Notes under the pieces: generated by a model
What the model was told of the DNA's origin: nothing
Seen by the model: only the letters and a program-made list of their open reading frames with translations
The model's database searches: none
NCBI RefSeq assembly: GCF_964340395.1
Contig: NC_135555.1
Span: 10,875,931-10,939,930, forward strand
Source of the DNA: Glandiceps talaboti
Lineage: Eukaryota; Hemichordata; Enteropneusta; Spengelidae
DNA length: 64,000 nt
Reading direction: 5' to 3'
Shown here: in pieces, positions 33,360-55,545 of the stretch
How positions within the stretch are numbered: position 1 is the first letter of the stretch
Layout: each line of letters opens with the position of its first letter
Program-made: the position numbers and the translations under genes

Positions 33360-33446
33360 TTCCATAAACTCTACGCTGGATCTCAAAGGTTGGTTCAAAC
33401 GGAAGAGCAGCAAGAAGTTTTCGTCGGTTGGCAGAATTCTGGACAA
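33360..33446 (-). CDS. Cbp53E-like: calbindin-32-like exon 4
   Basis: 87 bp, phase 0 to 0. Acceptor TTATTTTAG and donor GTAAGT. Encodes LSRILPTDENFLLLFRLNQP followed by LRSSVEFME, residues 92-120. An AG seven bases further in would also look like an acceptor, but it would break the frame; this choice restores the family's DEL...LP.(D/E)ENFLLLFR pattern. Confidence 0.87.
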
Positions 33447-34236
33447 CTAAAATAAAGAAACCACGTGATTACATTAGGATAGGTAAGACAATCAGAAATG
33501 AACGATAATACAGTTATGACTAGAATGGAAGAAAACATGGTGTCGTCTATGTAATTGTCAGCTGTACTGAAATCTGACAACTATGACTGGTCAAACAAGC
33601 TGAATTACGTCACATGATAGAAATGTTACACGTGGTTTGCAGAAATGATAGTCTAACAAAACCCCTGTATTTTTTGTCAAATAAATTTGTGATTACTTGA
33701 CAGCTGCTTTCTTATGTATACCTATCACCTCAGGCACGTGCTTTTATTTACAGTAATGGCAAGTATTTTGTTTCTTTCGAAGCCACAGAATTTTGAAAAG
33801 TTACTCTAAAATACCAACATTTATCTGTGTAGTATTACAGCCCATGTAATTATCAATTGGGAAGTAAAACTAAATTGACCTTAGGCCATTGCCAAACATT
33901 ACGCTGTGCCAATGTGCGGAATTACCCCCCCCCCCCGCCTCCTTGTCTACTTTTTGACATGGCATTGGTCATGATTGCAACCTTTACAATTGCGTAAACA
34001 TATGTGGTAAAGAAGAGAAACTCTTGTTAATTTATTTTTAACAAAATCTAGAATGTTTATAGAGGGATTATACGTTCGATAACATCCGGGTACTGTAGAC
34101 AGTATGTGTCCGTAAAATCATTCACACCAATATTTTCTTTTCTCTGTAATACATTGACACTGTCCATAAGAACGTGTTAAATGAAACGAACACAGAAATG
34201 TAAACGAGTACACATTAATAAGGAGAGATAACCTAC

Positions 34237-34326
34237 TTCATCTCGGGAGATCTTGCCATCTTCGTTGACGTCATAAGCTTCCATGAAATACTTCTTCAAT
34301 TCTGCTAACATCGTTTCGGAGATAGT
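34237..34326 (-). CDS. Cbp53E-like: calbindin-32-like exon 3 (EF-hand 2)
   Basis: 90 bp, phase 0 to 0. Acceptor TTTTCTTGCAG, donor GTAGGT. Encodes TISETMLAELKKYFMEAYDV followed by NEDGKISRDE, residues 62-91. EF loop DVNEDGKISRDE. The ETML.EL...FMEAYD block is characteristic of calbindin-32. Confidence 0.88.
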
Positions 34327-34825
34327 CTGCAAGAAAACACAACACTTGAGTTTTAATTTTCAAACATATTTCAAGGCTGACCGATTTCCACCGATTGTAC
34401 AAAGCCTTTACAGCGTCCATTAACAAGTACGTTTAACAGTTCAGTCACCACTAGCTTAAAGGTTGATTGCTCTCCCCCATTTTTCAGATTGACAATTTTC
34501 TAAAAGACAAATTGGTACTTCGCCGTAATCAAATGAAAGGAGCACGTATAGGAAATGCGAATATGGCGAAGATGCGACCAATATATTTCATAGCGAAGAT
34601 AGTAAAAATGAATTAACACTACGGAGAAAGATACAATTATGAATTGAAGATAATTGTATTGCACGTTGTATTGCGTACCATATCGGTCAGGTACATTCGA
34701 TGAAATAGACAATGCATATTGTAATATCGGTAATGTACATTTCATTATGATAGTTGGAATACACATATTATGCTGTAATATTGGTTATTCACTTTTCATT
34801 ATTGGTGAAACAATCATTGCTTTAG

Positions 34826-34828
<3 letters not shown>

Positions 34829-34917
<89 letters not shown>
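34829..34917. repeat. (TA)n microsatellite
   Basis: About 44 uninterrupted TA dinucleotides, self-complementary and likely to extrude or to collapse in assemblies. Confidence 0.97.
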
Positions 34918-34919
<2 letters not shown>

Positions 34920-37900
34920 GTTCTTCTTTCGCCAAGTTGTAGAGTGCTTAATCAGCTTGGAGAGCAATACATATATAAAAATCAAAGAAGACGAGTATGT
35001 TATTACATAATGTATTTACACTACTGTCCGTTTCACCAAAAGGATCACCAGGTGTATGTGTGGGTGAGTATATTATATATATATAGATATTCGCGAAACA
35101 TGAAATTATCATTACGACATTGTTACAGTAATGAATACCATGTCGGTGATGTATAATTTACTATGGTAGAAGCAATCGACATTTAATATGCCATTGGACA
35201 CATTCCATGATTTTAGTTCGAATAGTCAATATCTATCATAATATATTCGCCTATCATCACGACGGTGTCATGTCGATATTGTAATATACACCACATTTTG
35301 TACATGTCATTATAATAGATGAAAAAGACTGGACATTGACATATCGGTGATATACATTCACGATGATGGGTGTCCATTGTGATATATTTGCCTATTATAT
35401 TCGCCTATCATATCACATTTCCAGTACGATATTGTGATTCATAACATAAAATATATAATATACATTTTATTAATGTGAAATAGACATTGATGAATATATC
35501 GATGTTATGCATGTCGTGGAGATAGGTGGAATTGGCATTGTCTGTTATAATACAGTTTCATTACAATATTGTAATATACACCACATCGTGTATATTACAT
35601 TACGATAAGTAAAAAAGAAATTAGCTTATTGTAATATTCGTCGAGTACTGTTAGTAAATCCAAGAAGATTATTGCTATAGGTTAATCATTCGTCTGACAG
35701 TGATCATAACTATGAGGCTATGGTTCTATAGTACTTGAATCGATCTGTCATTGTTATTATTCACAAACTCTTCATCTAGTTCCTGATGCGCGACTCAATT
35801 TACTTTTTGATCAAACTTCATTGTTCGCTCGTTACCTTCGCAACCACGTAAGGAACGTCAGGCGACAAAGTAAACTGGACAAGACACTGTATATAACTGT
35901 TCCTTTATTATTTATATAGTCATATGCACACTTCGGTTTTCTTTCTCGATATTTGCGTAGAATCATTCATTTTTTATATCTTTTCTTTCATTTTTATTAT
36001 CTTTACACTTTATTAATTAATGAGTTGTGTTTTTTCCTGGAAAGATTCATGTTGATAAATAAAGAATAATCACCAATTTATTTTTCATAATATTAATCAT
36101 TTCATTGGAATGTGATATTGCCATGTAAATAATGAAAAAAGCCCACGATGAAAAAAACCCTCTGAGGCGCGAACTAGTCGAGGATTCAACCCGGTGTTGT
36201 TGTCATTTACTGCGCGGAATCTCCGATATAAATATTATGAAGATAAATGTAAAGAACTTGATACTATTTTGTTATTGACACCACGGAGTATAGGTAGCAA
36301 GACGAGCACAAATAGCTACGGTTATTCATATTCCTTTCCGGACATTATTCGGACATATTTGATGGACTTAATGAAAAACTGTATAGCCATTTATTTTATC
36401 AAGACAAGAAAATTAATGAGGCAGCCTCACTTAATGACATTTGTTGATGCTTATGAACTCACGTTGTGTCATGAAAAAAGTATTTCTCTCTCTTGGTTTT
36501 AGTGTGACAAAGTGTTTTCGCAGAATTAACAACAGCTGCTATCGCTGTTTCCCCCCAAAGTTCAAAGAAGACACAACGCACCACTCCGATATGTCAATGC
36601 AATGCCACACCCGAGATTGTGAAAAACATTTCCAAACCTTTCCTCGAGTCAGAAACGAATCTTTTTAAAATCGATTGAGAATACAGGGGTATTTTGTAAA
36701 CCTAAAATTGTCGCTGCATAGTTCAGTCACAACAAGTAATTCGTCATACTGTATTTTTGTTTGGGTTGGTTCCATTTGCTCGGGTCATTTCATGGTTACC
36801 AAGGAAACAACACATGCTCATTCATTGAGGAAAGGACAAGTACGTCTGCTCTTGCAATTTTGCAGGCTGTATACATATAACCTATTCCTCTAACATATTA
36901 TGTTTGCCAGATTAGGTTTGACGAGTATTTCTCGATTAAAATTTTTGGAATTGCGAGCTCTAAATGATTTAATATGTAGTAAAAAATATACATAAAACAT
37001 AAAATCAATATAATCAATATAATACAGAGTAAAATTTAGTCCAACAAAACTTGAAATGGCTTTCCAATTCAGAACGAGGCTCTTTATTTGTGTCGTCTGC
37101 TCGCGCTACAAAGTCTCGTAGCATCGTAAATCTTTCTAGCCTTGATATGGCAGTCAAAAAAAATATGTAACCAATATAGCAATTTCCCTTTCGAATGAAA
37201 ACAATATTATTAATATACAACAGGATGTTCATAACACGGAAAATTTTGAAATGGATATTTTACAACCAAGCAACCATGGAGTAAACCCATTCTTTTATCA
37301 TTTCAAGCGTAAACGGAACTTAACCAAACGTATGAATAATTTATCGGACGGACGCACCTGGTGCGGTTGAAGTAATACCAGCTAGGTGACAGATTCATGC
37401 ACATCTAATATCCCTGGGATCTCTTATTATGTCATGAAGTAACATTTGACAATATTAGATATACACTTTTTAAACGGAAGAATAGTCACTTGAACTTTGT
37501 AAGAGCAGTTTATTGATTTTTATCCGCTAATGTGATTCCCTAGATTTGTGGGAGGTATAGGATATTGAGCGTCAGCATACAAATAATCGACTACAGCAGT
37601 CAATTAATTTTCCCTGGGTATCTCTTTTTTAAAATTACTTTGCAAAGTGTTTGTAGAGCTCATTTGAGAAACTAAATTGATCTATAAGACCATACATTAT
37701 CTCACGGGAAATCAATCAAGGGTAAGATTGTCAAAATTCAAATGAAGTTTTGAAAAATTGTTCAAATTGATCAGTGTCTGGAGACTTGTAACTCAGTATA
37801 CACGGAATGCATATGGCAACAGGGTGTTTTGTACAACAGAAATATGTCAAATTTTGATTTCAATGCGTCCATACACTAGCTGTGTTCACCTCACAGAACA

Positions 37901-39198
37901 TCTGTCTTTACCATGATACTGGAATAGCACAAAGAAAGCAAAATCTGAATGGACACATATGGCACGACTTCTAGATTGCGTAAACCCAACTTAAATGTGG
38001 CAAGGAAATCGTATTTGTGTATTTAATATCAAATCTCCTCCTGTGTACATAGATAACTTTACGTTTTACATTTAGATACACTTTGATATATTAAGGGTGT
38101 TCCTACATTTGTTCTGCAGCAAAGAGTATGACACATTCAGTTATCTAACATTCATATATGCGTCAACACTACTGGCGATGTAAACACCCAGGTATCTCGG
38201 TAATATAAAAGCGAAGATATTATGTATGACGAAACTTGAAATGTGACTTTTCGACCCACATCTAGAACGAGGCTCGTGATCTATATATGTCGTCTGCACT
38301 TCCTACAAACGTTAATACAGTTTCCTAATTTTGTCAATCTTTCTAACCTTGCTACGACTGCTAAATAAAATATGAACCAAACATGTTCATGACATTAATA
38401 ATAAAGGTAAAAGCATAGAGAGACAATGACACCAACGGAATACAGCAGCATTATTTCTTAAATAATCTTCCGAACGAACACAATAAAATTAAAATATCCA
38501 GGTTATGAGAAAACCACATGCAAATATTACGACATATGGGACACCATTTTGCTCGATGTTTGTACAGGGCATAAGGTTACCCATCTGCTTGCGTCTCTGA
38601 TACATGCATGCTACTGAGGGCAGTTCACAGACATTTGAAGACTGACTCTTTAGCTGAAGTTGACGATGGAATGAATTGTTTCTGGTGTATTTCTTCACCA
38701 TGGAATATTGACCTCATATTCAATTTGTCGGATAGATTGTTGCTTATGTGTTAGTATTTTCGCCATTGTACATACCTGCATATTGGAGTTAACGTTTTTG
38801 CTGTAAGAATAAGGGGCAAAAGAAAAGTGCTCGCGCATACTCTGCTCAGTAGATTTCCTCTAAGGTTTCAAGACTTTTTCCATCAGTTTCTGTCTAAAAG
38901 GGTTCGTGTAGGTAGGCATACCAGATAATTGGGTAATTTTCTGCTATAGTTAGCAATGTCAAAGACGCTATTTAACATCAATTTACCCGTGGTTTGACAT
39001 AAACATACATGCTATAATTCTCCTCGTAAGTTGGGTAATTCAGATTCAATGAAATATGTGTGTCAAAATAGTTCTTTAGAAAATATCAAAAGTATTCTCA
39101 ATCTGAAAACAACGTCAGATACTCATTGAATCTGGTGTCAATCAACTTGCGGTGGTGAAAACAAGAACTGAGAACTGTATGTGCCTCAGTCAGGTATA

Positions 39199-39199
<1 letters not shown>

Positions 39200-39267
<68 letters not shown>

Positions 39268-39268
39268 C
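39200..39268. repeat. (TGTC)n microsatellite
   Basis: About 17 perfect TGTC units in intron 2. Confidence 0.96.
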
Positions 39269-40320
39269 ATTTAATTCTGATTGTGAAATTATCAAATTTT
39301 AAATAAATCAAATGAAGATGGAGATAGTCTACTTCATAGGCCTTGATACCTGTTTAATGTCATCGACTCAGAATTAGAATGTGAGTGCAGTGGACACTAG
39401 TTTAAAAGGTAAGGGCTTAACTAGTTTTATTATTCAACATCACTGATCTAGAGGTTGGAGCAGTATGCAAATACTTCAACATGGAACACAAGTTACCACC
39501 CAACAAAATATATAGTTACACACTGTGCTCTTAAAGTGTAACTTCACTATCTCTTTGATTATTGCATCTATTAACCTCGTAGTGATTTTTCTTGCTACAT
39601 TTTGACCTCTACTTACGTCTATTTTCGGATAAGTCTAGTTGTCTACTTTGCCCACAATAAATGGCGTCAAAATGACGTGGCGGGATAATCTCCAAGCTCT
39701 GTTTCGGTACCATGGCAATTAACGTGCATCCGACCTGTTCTATCCTTTTATCTCGAACTCCATGAAAACAGCACACGTAAGGGAGTTTTTTTTTTATCTG
39801 TAATGCCCCTACTTGTATCTATTATTACTCTCTGTCAACTGATGATATTCATCCTCAATGGCATTCCTGTTCATCCTACTCCGAGCTTACAGCAGCTCTT
39901 CAAAGGTTTTTCCTACAAAAGGCTTAATAAGGTTCGTTCCAGAATTACATTCTCGCTGACTGTTGGTGATTATTTTGTTAAAGCATTTAAGTATATTATG
40001 TTGCTTATAGTACTGTACGTCGTAATCGTATGTTGTGGGAAAGTACATTGTATCGGTCATGACAACTACAAAGTACTTCGAATTGAAAAATGTTAGGTTA
40101 TATAAAGTACAATTCAACATGGCGGCCACCTGTATTCTAGTAGAACAAGTTAATCATAAGAATGTAAATATACCTGAACTTTTAAACAATTAATTGTCTT
40201 GTAATATACAAGTTACTTCTGAAATGATATTCCGGAGAAAATAGAATATATTTGTCTCTGAGAATACTAATTATCTTACAACATAATATACTAATAATTG
40301 ATCTAATCAAACGATCAAAC

Positions 40321-40512
40321 AACAAACAAATAAACAAACAAACAAACAAACAAACAGGCAATCAAAAAACCAAATCTACCAACAAATAAACTAACCAATG
40401 TACTATTATACCAATGTATCATTCACCTTCCCTCCCCCTCCTCGCCAACCAACCAAACAACCAACTAACCAACCAACCAACCAACCGACCAACCAACCAA
40501 CCAAACAACCAA
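40321..40512. repeat. (AAAC)n and (CCAA)n microsatellites
   Basis: AAAC units at 40321-40357 and CCAA units with CAAA and CGAC variants at 40445-40512, separated by about 90 bp of unique sequence. Confidence 0.92.
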
Positions 40513-43500
40513 CTATTTCATTGATATATTACTTACTCATACTGAGAGATATCTTATATCATTTAAATATCATTTTGTTACATTTGTATATTTATTTATA
40601 CATACCAAGAGATATCCCATGTCAGTTATATTATTTTATTCTCATTTTCACATATTTATTTATTCATACCTGCAGATAATCTTTGTCATTTAATCATTTG
40701 CATCTATATGTTATGCAAATTCCAGTCGAGTTACCCTGGAAAGTGCACATTATCAGCTAATCAAATGACAAGCAAATGGAAACTTACACAGGAAAGTGAA
40801 ATGGCATCAACCACCTTTCCATGGTGACATTATCCGTCCAAATAGACATTGCAAACAACACGAGAGTCACATTACCACTTCAAAGTGGAGAACTTTCAAC
40901 GCTACTAGCCAAAGATCTATGATACGTAAATATATACCGAACAGCGATATAATTCATTTCCCATGAGGCTTTCTAATCTAATGAGATTTCGACAACAGTA
41001 CAATTTATCCAGTCTTGAAAAATATGGCGACTGAAACTGCAGTGCTTGCTATGACAAGATACAGTTATACACTTTGACTGACAAACCTATCGGACACTGC
41101 ATTATTTAGTAAACACACTTGTTTTTGACTATCCATTAAAGCTTTCACCTTCTTCAAACTCAGTACTTGTTCACCAATGATTTATAAGCGGCAAACCGAT
41201 GCTTTCAACTTTCAACGTATAAACATGCTACAATGCTCTCGAGAATAATATCTTTATTCCAAACGAAGCTACAGTGGATTTCCCTACAGAGGAGAATTGT
41301 TCAGCTCAAGAAATACTACCATTAATGCATGAGGATAGCAGTGTCAGGAGAATCATATATATAATAGTCCTATCCACTGTACGCATATTCATGCATGATG
41401 GAGTCGAGTGATTTATTGTGCAAGTAGATAGCAATTAACATTTGGTACCTTTTTACGGCCTTGCATACATGACTTGTAGACCTTACTTTATTTTTGTGAA
41501 TAGTAGTGTAATCAGAACCCCAACCCATTTAATTTGTTGAAATTAAATTCCTAGGTTCAGACATAAAATACTGAAATTGCATGACAGATGTGTGTTTCCT
41601 TGACCGTTGGGACGTACACTTGCTATTAAACATTTCGTCATTTTGAAGACGTTGTGATTTTCATACTAGATAAAGTCAAATAAAGTATAATTTTCAGTTG
41701 TTCACGTAAGATGAACATAGCCACAGGGACATATAGCAAGTAATGAAAGCACTGACTTCGGTTGACCGACCATGCCATGCCAGACATCATTGATGAAAAA
41801 GCCACATATCCACGAGGCACAGTTAGCCAAACGACCCACTTCAACTCCCAACACGTAATTCGATTTTCTAAATTCACTGGCAGTTTGCCAACATAACAAG
41901 GAAAGGTGATTTTTCACGTCTTATTCTCCACTTCGCCAGACTAACTCGACGAACAAGAGCTTCCTTATCATACAGGTCTGCTGTTTGATTATTCTAGCTG
42001 TTCATCTCCAACACACTCTAATCACATGAGAATAGCATTCATTACCTGTATTACAACACCGACAAATCTCAATTTATTGAAAATAGAAACATAAAAGCCT
42101 TACTCTATTATATCAAACTATACATACTTATTTTTTCGTCTCTCGCAATACAATCTAACTTTAATGAATTTCTTTTATCAAATCAAGTCACGATGTGATC
42201 GGCAAACATTAATGGAAATAGATAGTTTTCAGTCTAAGGAATACATTCTCATTACTTTTCCCTTGGTGTAATAACTTCCATTATTTTTCTGAAACTCACA
42301 GCATGTTGTGATTGGCGAACGTTACCGGAAGTCTAATGAGGGCAGGGATTAATTGAAGCGAGAATGCTATAGCTGGTGAGGAAGTACCTCACTTGCGCCA
42401 CATTACCAAATATGGTTGTCGTTTTGCATGATGTCATTCAGTGCTACAATATATAGCTAAATAAAGATACATGTTCTACAGATTAGCGATCGCGAGTAGT
42501 TACCCATTAAATATGCAATACAAATTGATCACAGTAAATCCTACTTCCGGATCTGTATTCTAACGACTTTGATACTATGAATAACAAGGGGGTTCTTTAT
42601 CAAGATTCAAAGTGAAACTCCCTTGTAGGCCCCATTACCTTAAAACTGGAACTATTTCTCATAAATGTTGCTCACATCATCGACTTCATACTCACGTTGT
42701 ACTTGTGTTTGAAGCAGACAACCGACTAGAGATCAAACCCTAAACATTTGTAAATTTGTGATTTATTATGGCATGATTTTATTGTTTATGTTGATTACAC
42801 ACGGACATCAAGCTAGTCTACGTATACGCGATTATACCGACGACTGACACATACAATTCAGCTAATTATGAGATTTTAACATTTTGAATAAAAAAAAGGT
42901 CAGTGTAAGGCGGAAATTGAATCAACTGTTGAAGAGTATAGTTAAATATTGAAGAGTTTTCAGCTACCGTTTTAAAAAAAAATAAAAGTAAATAGTAAAA
43001 ATAGTATTACAATGTACGGACTAGCATGCATTAAAACATGTTAAACAAGCAATGCAACTATTGTCGATTAGACAATATGGAAGATGAAGCAAAGGAAAAC
43101 TTGAGCAAAGACAGTACGAACAAACGCATACAAAGGAAGCCATTATAAACTTTTGACCTTTTGTTATAAATATTCATGATCTTTATCAACACACGCTACT
43201 CCTTCCCATAGTCCTAGATAAATGAGTTCTGCTCGTTTGCAACGAGAACACGGGATAGGAAAACAAAATGTTATAAACGGAAGAGTCAAGTACTACTAAT
43301 ATGACATTGAATGTGCATATTGATGTTCAAAGTAAAGGGTCTTACAAGGGCTCAAGGCAACCTTTCTATAGAGTTGAGATGATAAGTTATAGACTGTCAA
43401 AATCTCGTTTGAACATTTTTTATCAAAACGAGAAGAAAAATGCACTAAACTCAACTTGTACATGTACATCAATCAGTACATGCTTTAGAAAGGGAAAAAA

Positions 43501-43691
43501 CCACTTGATGGTATCAGCATAGTCATGGTGCACAGTCAAGATAATCTTTCATTCTGAAGGGCTTCCCATACAATCACAGCTTATATTTGGATTATTCTCT
43601 CCACAAGTGTGCAAAATAATATCAGTACTATTTCCACCTGTCTTTAAACTGCGATCAGAAGGGCTAGGGAGTGGTCTTTGGTTATGGCGAT

Positions 43692-43730
43692 TCGCCTTGT
43701 AAAGCCTTTTAAAAAGGCTTCACAAGGCGA
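43692..43730. repeat. 39-bp near-perfect palindrome
   Basis: TCGCCTTGTAAAGCCTTTT pairs with AAAAGGCTTCACAAGGCGA around a single central A. Only the A:C pair at 43701/43721 fails. The arms are 19 bp with no loop. Confidence 0.9.
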
Positions 43731-46345
43731 TAATTGACATACTGAATTTGAACACAGGTGCTTCATGAGAAAGTGATCAGGGCGCCATATGAAATACTAC
43801 ATATGGTGGCTTAGCTCATTTTATCCTATTCAGAGCAGAGCTTAGAGATTAATCATAGCATTCTCTCACCTAAACCACATGGTTGCCACTTAGTATGTCT
43901 CAAAATATGAATAAATATCCCCAGTCTGTTTTAGAGTGTGATAGAGTCGCGAGTTTCCATGGTTAGTAAACGTTATTCTTTACATGTTTTGCGCTCGAGG
44001 TTATCAATCGCCTTCGTCACCGTCCGCCATTTTGGAAGTCTCTCAAAATATAACATAATATTCCACCCCAGCTGTTATAAGGCATGCTATTTATACACAA
44101 CCTGTTCTTTGTATTTCGGCAAATAATAGGATTGGAATACATTTCCACCTAATATATGATAATGACAGCCTGTCACACAAAGAAAACACGTTAAATTTAG
44201 GAAAGCTTACTAGGCATACGTTTGACATTGCGTGAAATTGAACTTATTTTGAAAGTAGTCCGCTATCATGTTTGCACGACCAATCAGGAGAAACATGATC
44301 AAAGGACGCGGACGTTTACACCTTCTGAACAATGTTATGAATTTCCCGAACGTAGTCTAGTCAGGTTGATGTAGGTGTAGTCGATCATCAAATTATTCAT
44401 CATCTTGACATGTTGTTTCTACATATTACATCATTTATGAATTACTAATAAACACGGCAGACAGTTTAAAGAGAATTGTAAAGAATGTCGATTTATAGGG
44501 AGACTTTGACTACACCCTGTTGATCTTCATTTGCAAAATGTTGGTAATCTGTATGGAATCTTATGACATTTAATTTCCACCTGGAACCTACAATAAAATG
44601 TCTTACAGCAAAACAAGAGTAGATGTGATTCGCATCCCCCGATATGCAATATCAATAATGGATGATTAGTTCGATTCTCTCCTTCACAATCACAAACTGT
44701 CTACTATATGACCTCGAATGCATAGCCTGCGCTGACCCGAACGATGTATTTTTATAATACAAACGACAAAGCTGGTGCTTGTTGATATTTCGTTTGCGAT
44801 CTATGGGTGGCAGTATTGATCATACACAGTTGGTGATTTATTAGTTTTAACACATCTGTGCGGAGAATTGCATATAATAACTACGTGGAAGGGAGCATTT
44901 TCAGTACAGCTATTTTTTTTTTACACAACTTGAAAGACTGTGACCAGGTTGTAAAAATGTAAGAGGTATTTCAAACACACCGTCTCCAACCACTAGAAGG
45001 ATAGCTGTCCATGGAGAAATAGCTGATATGTATCTTTTAAAAAAATAACCTGAACAAGGTCAAGGGTGAAACGTTTGTTTTTGACGAACTTTGTAACGTA
45101 AGCTTAAACATGTAGTCGTGGATTACAAATTGAAAATTGTAGGTGCAACCGCTTCAATAAATTTCCACATCCAAATACTGTTTTTATTCAAGGACGTCTG
45201 AAAAGCCGGAAAAGTCAATATCCTTTTATGGGCGTTCAACACAGTAGAGCTGATGTTTTATCATCACGAACTCCTCATTTTCCAGCCATAAATATATTAC
45301 CACAATTTTTTGGGGTTTGGTAAAAGAGATTATCATTAATTCTATTTCTGCGAAAATTAGTCACCACATATTGAATATATGGTATGAAATATTCTAAATT
45401 GCTGATATCTTGTAGTCTTCAGACACAAACACCAATACCTCATGCTTATAACCATATCAGAACATGGTAACTTTAGTCGATATAGAAAACTGAAACCTCG
45501 CCTTAGTCGAACGAGTAATTGAACCGTGACCCGAAGAGCCCTAAAACAGCCGTTGAGTATGTCTGCTTCATCGATTCCACCAATACTACAACGTATAGAC
45601 ACTTTCCTAAGCAACACTTAAATGTAACCTTCAATATGTGGTGTGATATGAATACTAATTAACATGAAACTGAAAGCGTACACCTGTGCCCTTCATATAA
45701 AGCTTTGGTGCTTCCACTCACCGCAAAGTCGTTTATCATATCGAAATCCTCAAGTGATCTGTAGGCTGTCTAATGTTTGTTACGGCTGTTGGAGTCATAT
45801 TGTGTTATACGTGATATTTCACTTAGATGAACCAAAACAGCTCCTAACAAAAGTCCAGTTCGTACTCGCTATTAATTGCAACGCTGCATCGAATATTTGC
45901 AATCCATTTGCGAAATAGCTAGGCACAATTCAAGGAGGCATAGCTTGATTGCACGGCAGTAATACATACTGTTTACGTACATTTGCAGTTTGTTTAGACG
46001 ATGAAAGGATGATACAAAAGCGTGTATCATATGAAAGCTTTGAGACTTAAAATGAAAGTACTGTCATTGAGACTCTTTTTTTTCTATTATCACTGAACCC
46101 CTTAAATATATTCTATATCACGTTACGCTCACGGCTCTAAGCTTTATGTATTTCTGCTTTAGACCAGAATGGAAAACACGAACATGTACGAATTGTTATA
46201 AAGAAGTGAAATTCAGAATTTGGGATTCCAAGTCTCAATAGAATTTGAGCAATAAAAATTCAGAAACATCCATCCCATTAATCATAGGTTTTAAGCTACA
46301 GTAGTACTTACCATGCATACTAATTCATCACAGTATTTTTTTTTG
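43731..46345. other. intron 2, no gene seen
   Basis: No coding potential recognised on either strand; no long simple repeats. Confidence 0.55.
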
Positions 46346-55209
<8,864 letters not shown>

Positions 55210-55545
55210 TAAACCTAGTCAGCTTAGATTTGACTAAAAAAAGTAGCATACATAAAATACCATAACACTATGTATGTCCATCATTGAAGCACTATGATTC
55301 ATACACAATTCAGTTCCCTTCTTCCACGTTTGATTGAGAAACAGACACGTTTCGAACAAATCACTTGTCCTTCTTCAGTGTCTAACTGGATCTGACAGAA
55401 TGATACAAATTTGAATTTACATGTATATATTGAAGTTAATAACCTCTGGTTACTCAACACCTCCAGCAAATTTGGATCATTCTGTCAGATCCAGTTGTTA
55501 GACACTGAAGAAGGACACACACACACACACACACACACATATATT
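55210..55545. mobile_element. Penelope-type terminal sequences in inverted arrangement
   Basis: 55367-55413 and 55467-55516 are inverted copies of about 47 bp: both contain GACACTGAAGAAGGAC, GGATCTGACAGAATGAT or its complement, and CAAATTTG. The right copy runs into (CA)n at 55514-55539. The sequence ACTGAAGAAGGACAAGTG...TTCGAAACGTGTCTG on the minus strand recalls the terminal regions of Penelope-like elements, consistent with a related RT remnant at 15330-16125. Confidence 0.55.
55339..55383 (-). ncRNA. candidate type I minimal hammerhead ribozyme
   Basis: Reading the minus strand: AGACA (55383-55379), core CTGAAGA (55378-55372), one extra A, helix II GGACAA/TTGTTC with a five-base loop, then GAAA (55353-55350), a two-base-pair helix III AC/GT, cleavage triplet GTC (55346-55344) and TGTTT, which pairs with AGACA (one wobble). 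This fits the CUGANGA...GAAA...GUH order of hammerheads known from Penelope-like elements. The extra A before helix II and the very short helices are weak points. A competing AGACAC/GTGTCT pairing is also possible. Confidence 0.4.

Larger units (their letters stand above)
34327..43691. other. intron 2 of the EF-hand gene, 3' third (minus-strand sense); no gene seen
   Basis: AT-rich, without recognisable coding sequence on either strand; scattered open frames of 60-120 codons have no domain. Simple repeats: (TA)n at 34829-34917, (TGTC)n at 39200-39268, (AAAC)n at 40321-40357 and (CCAA)n at 40445-40512. Confidence 0.6.
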
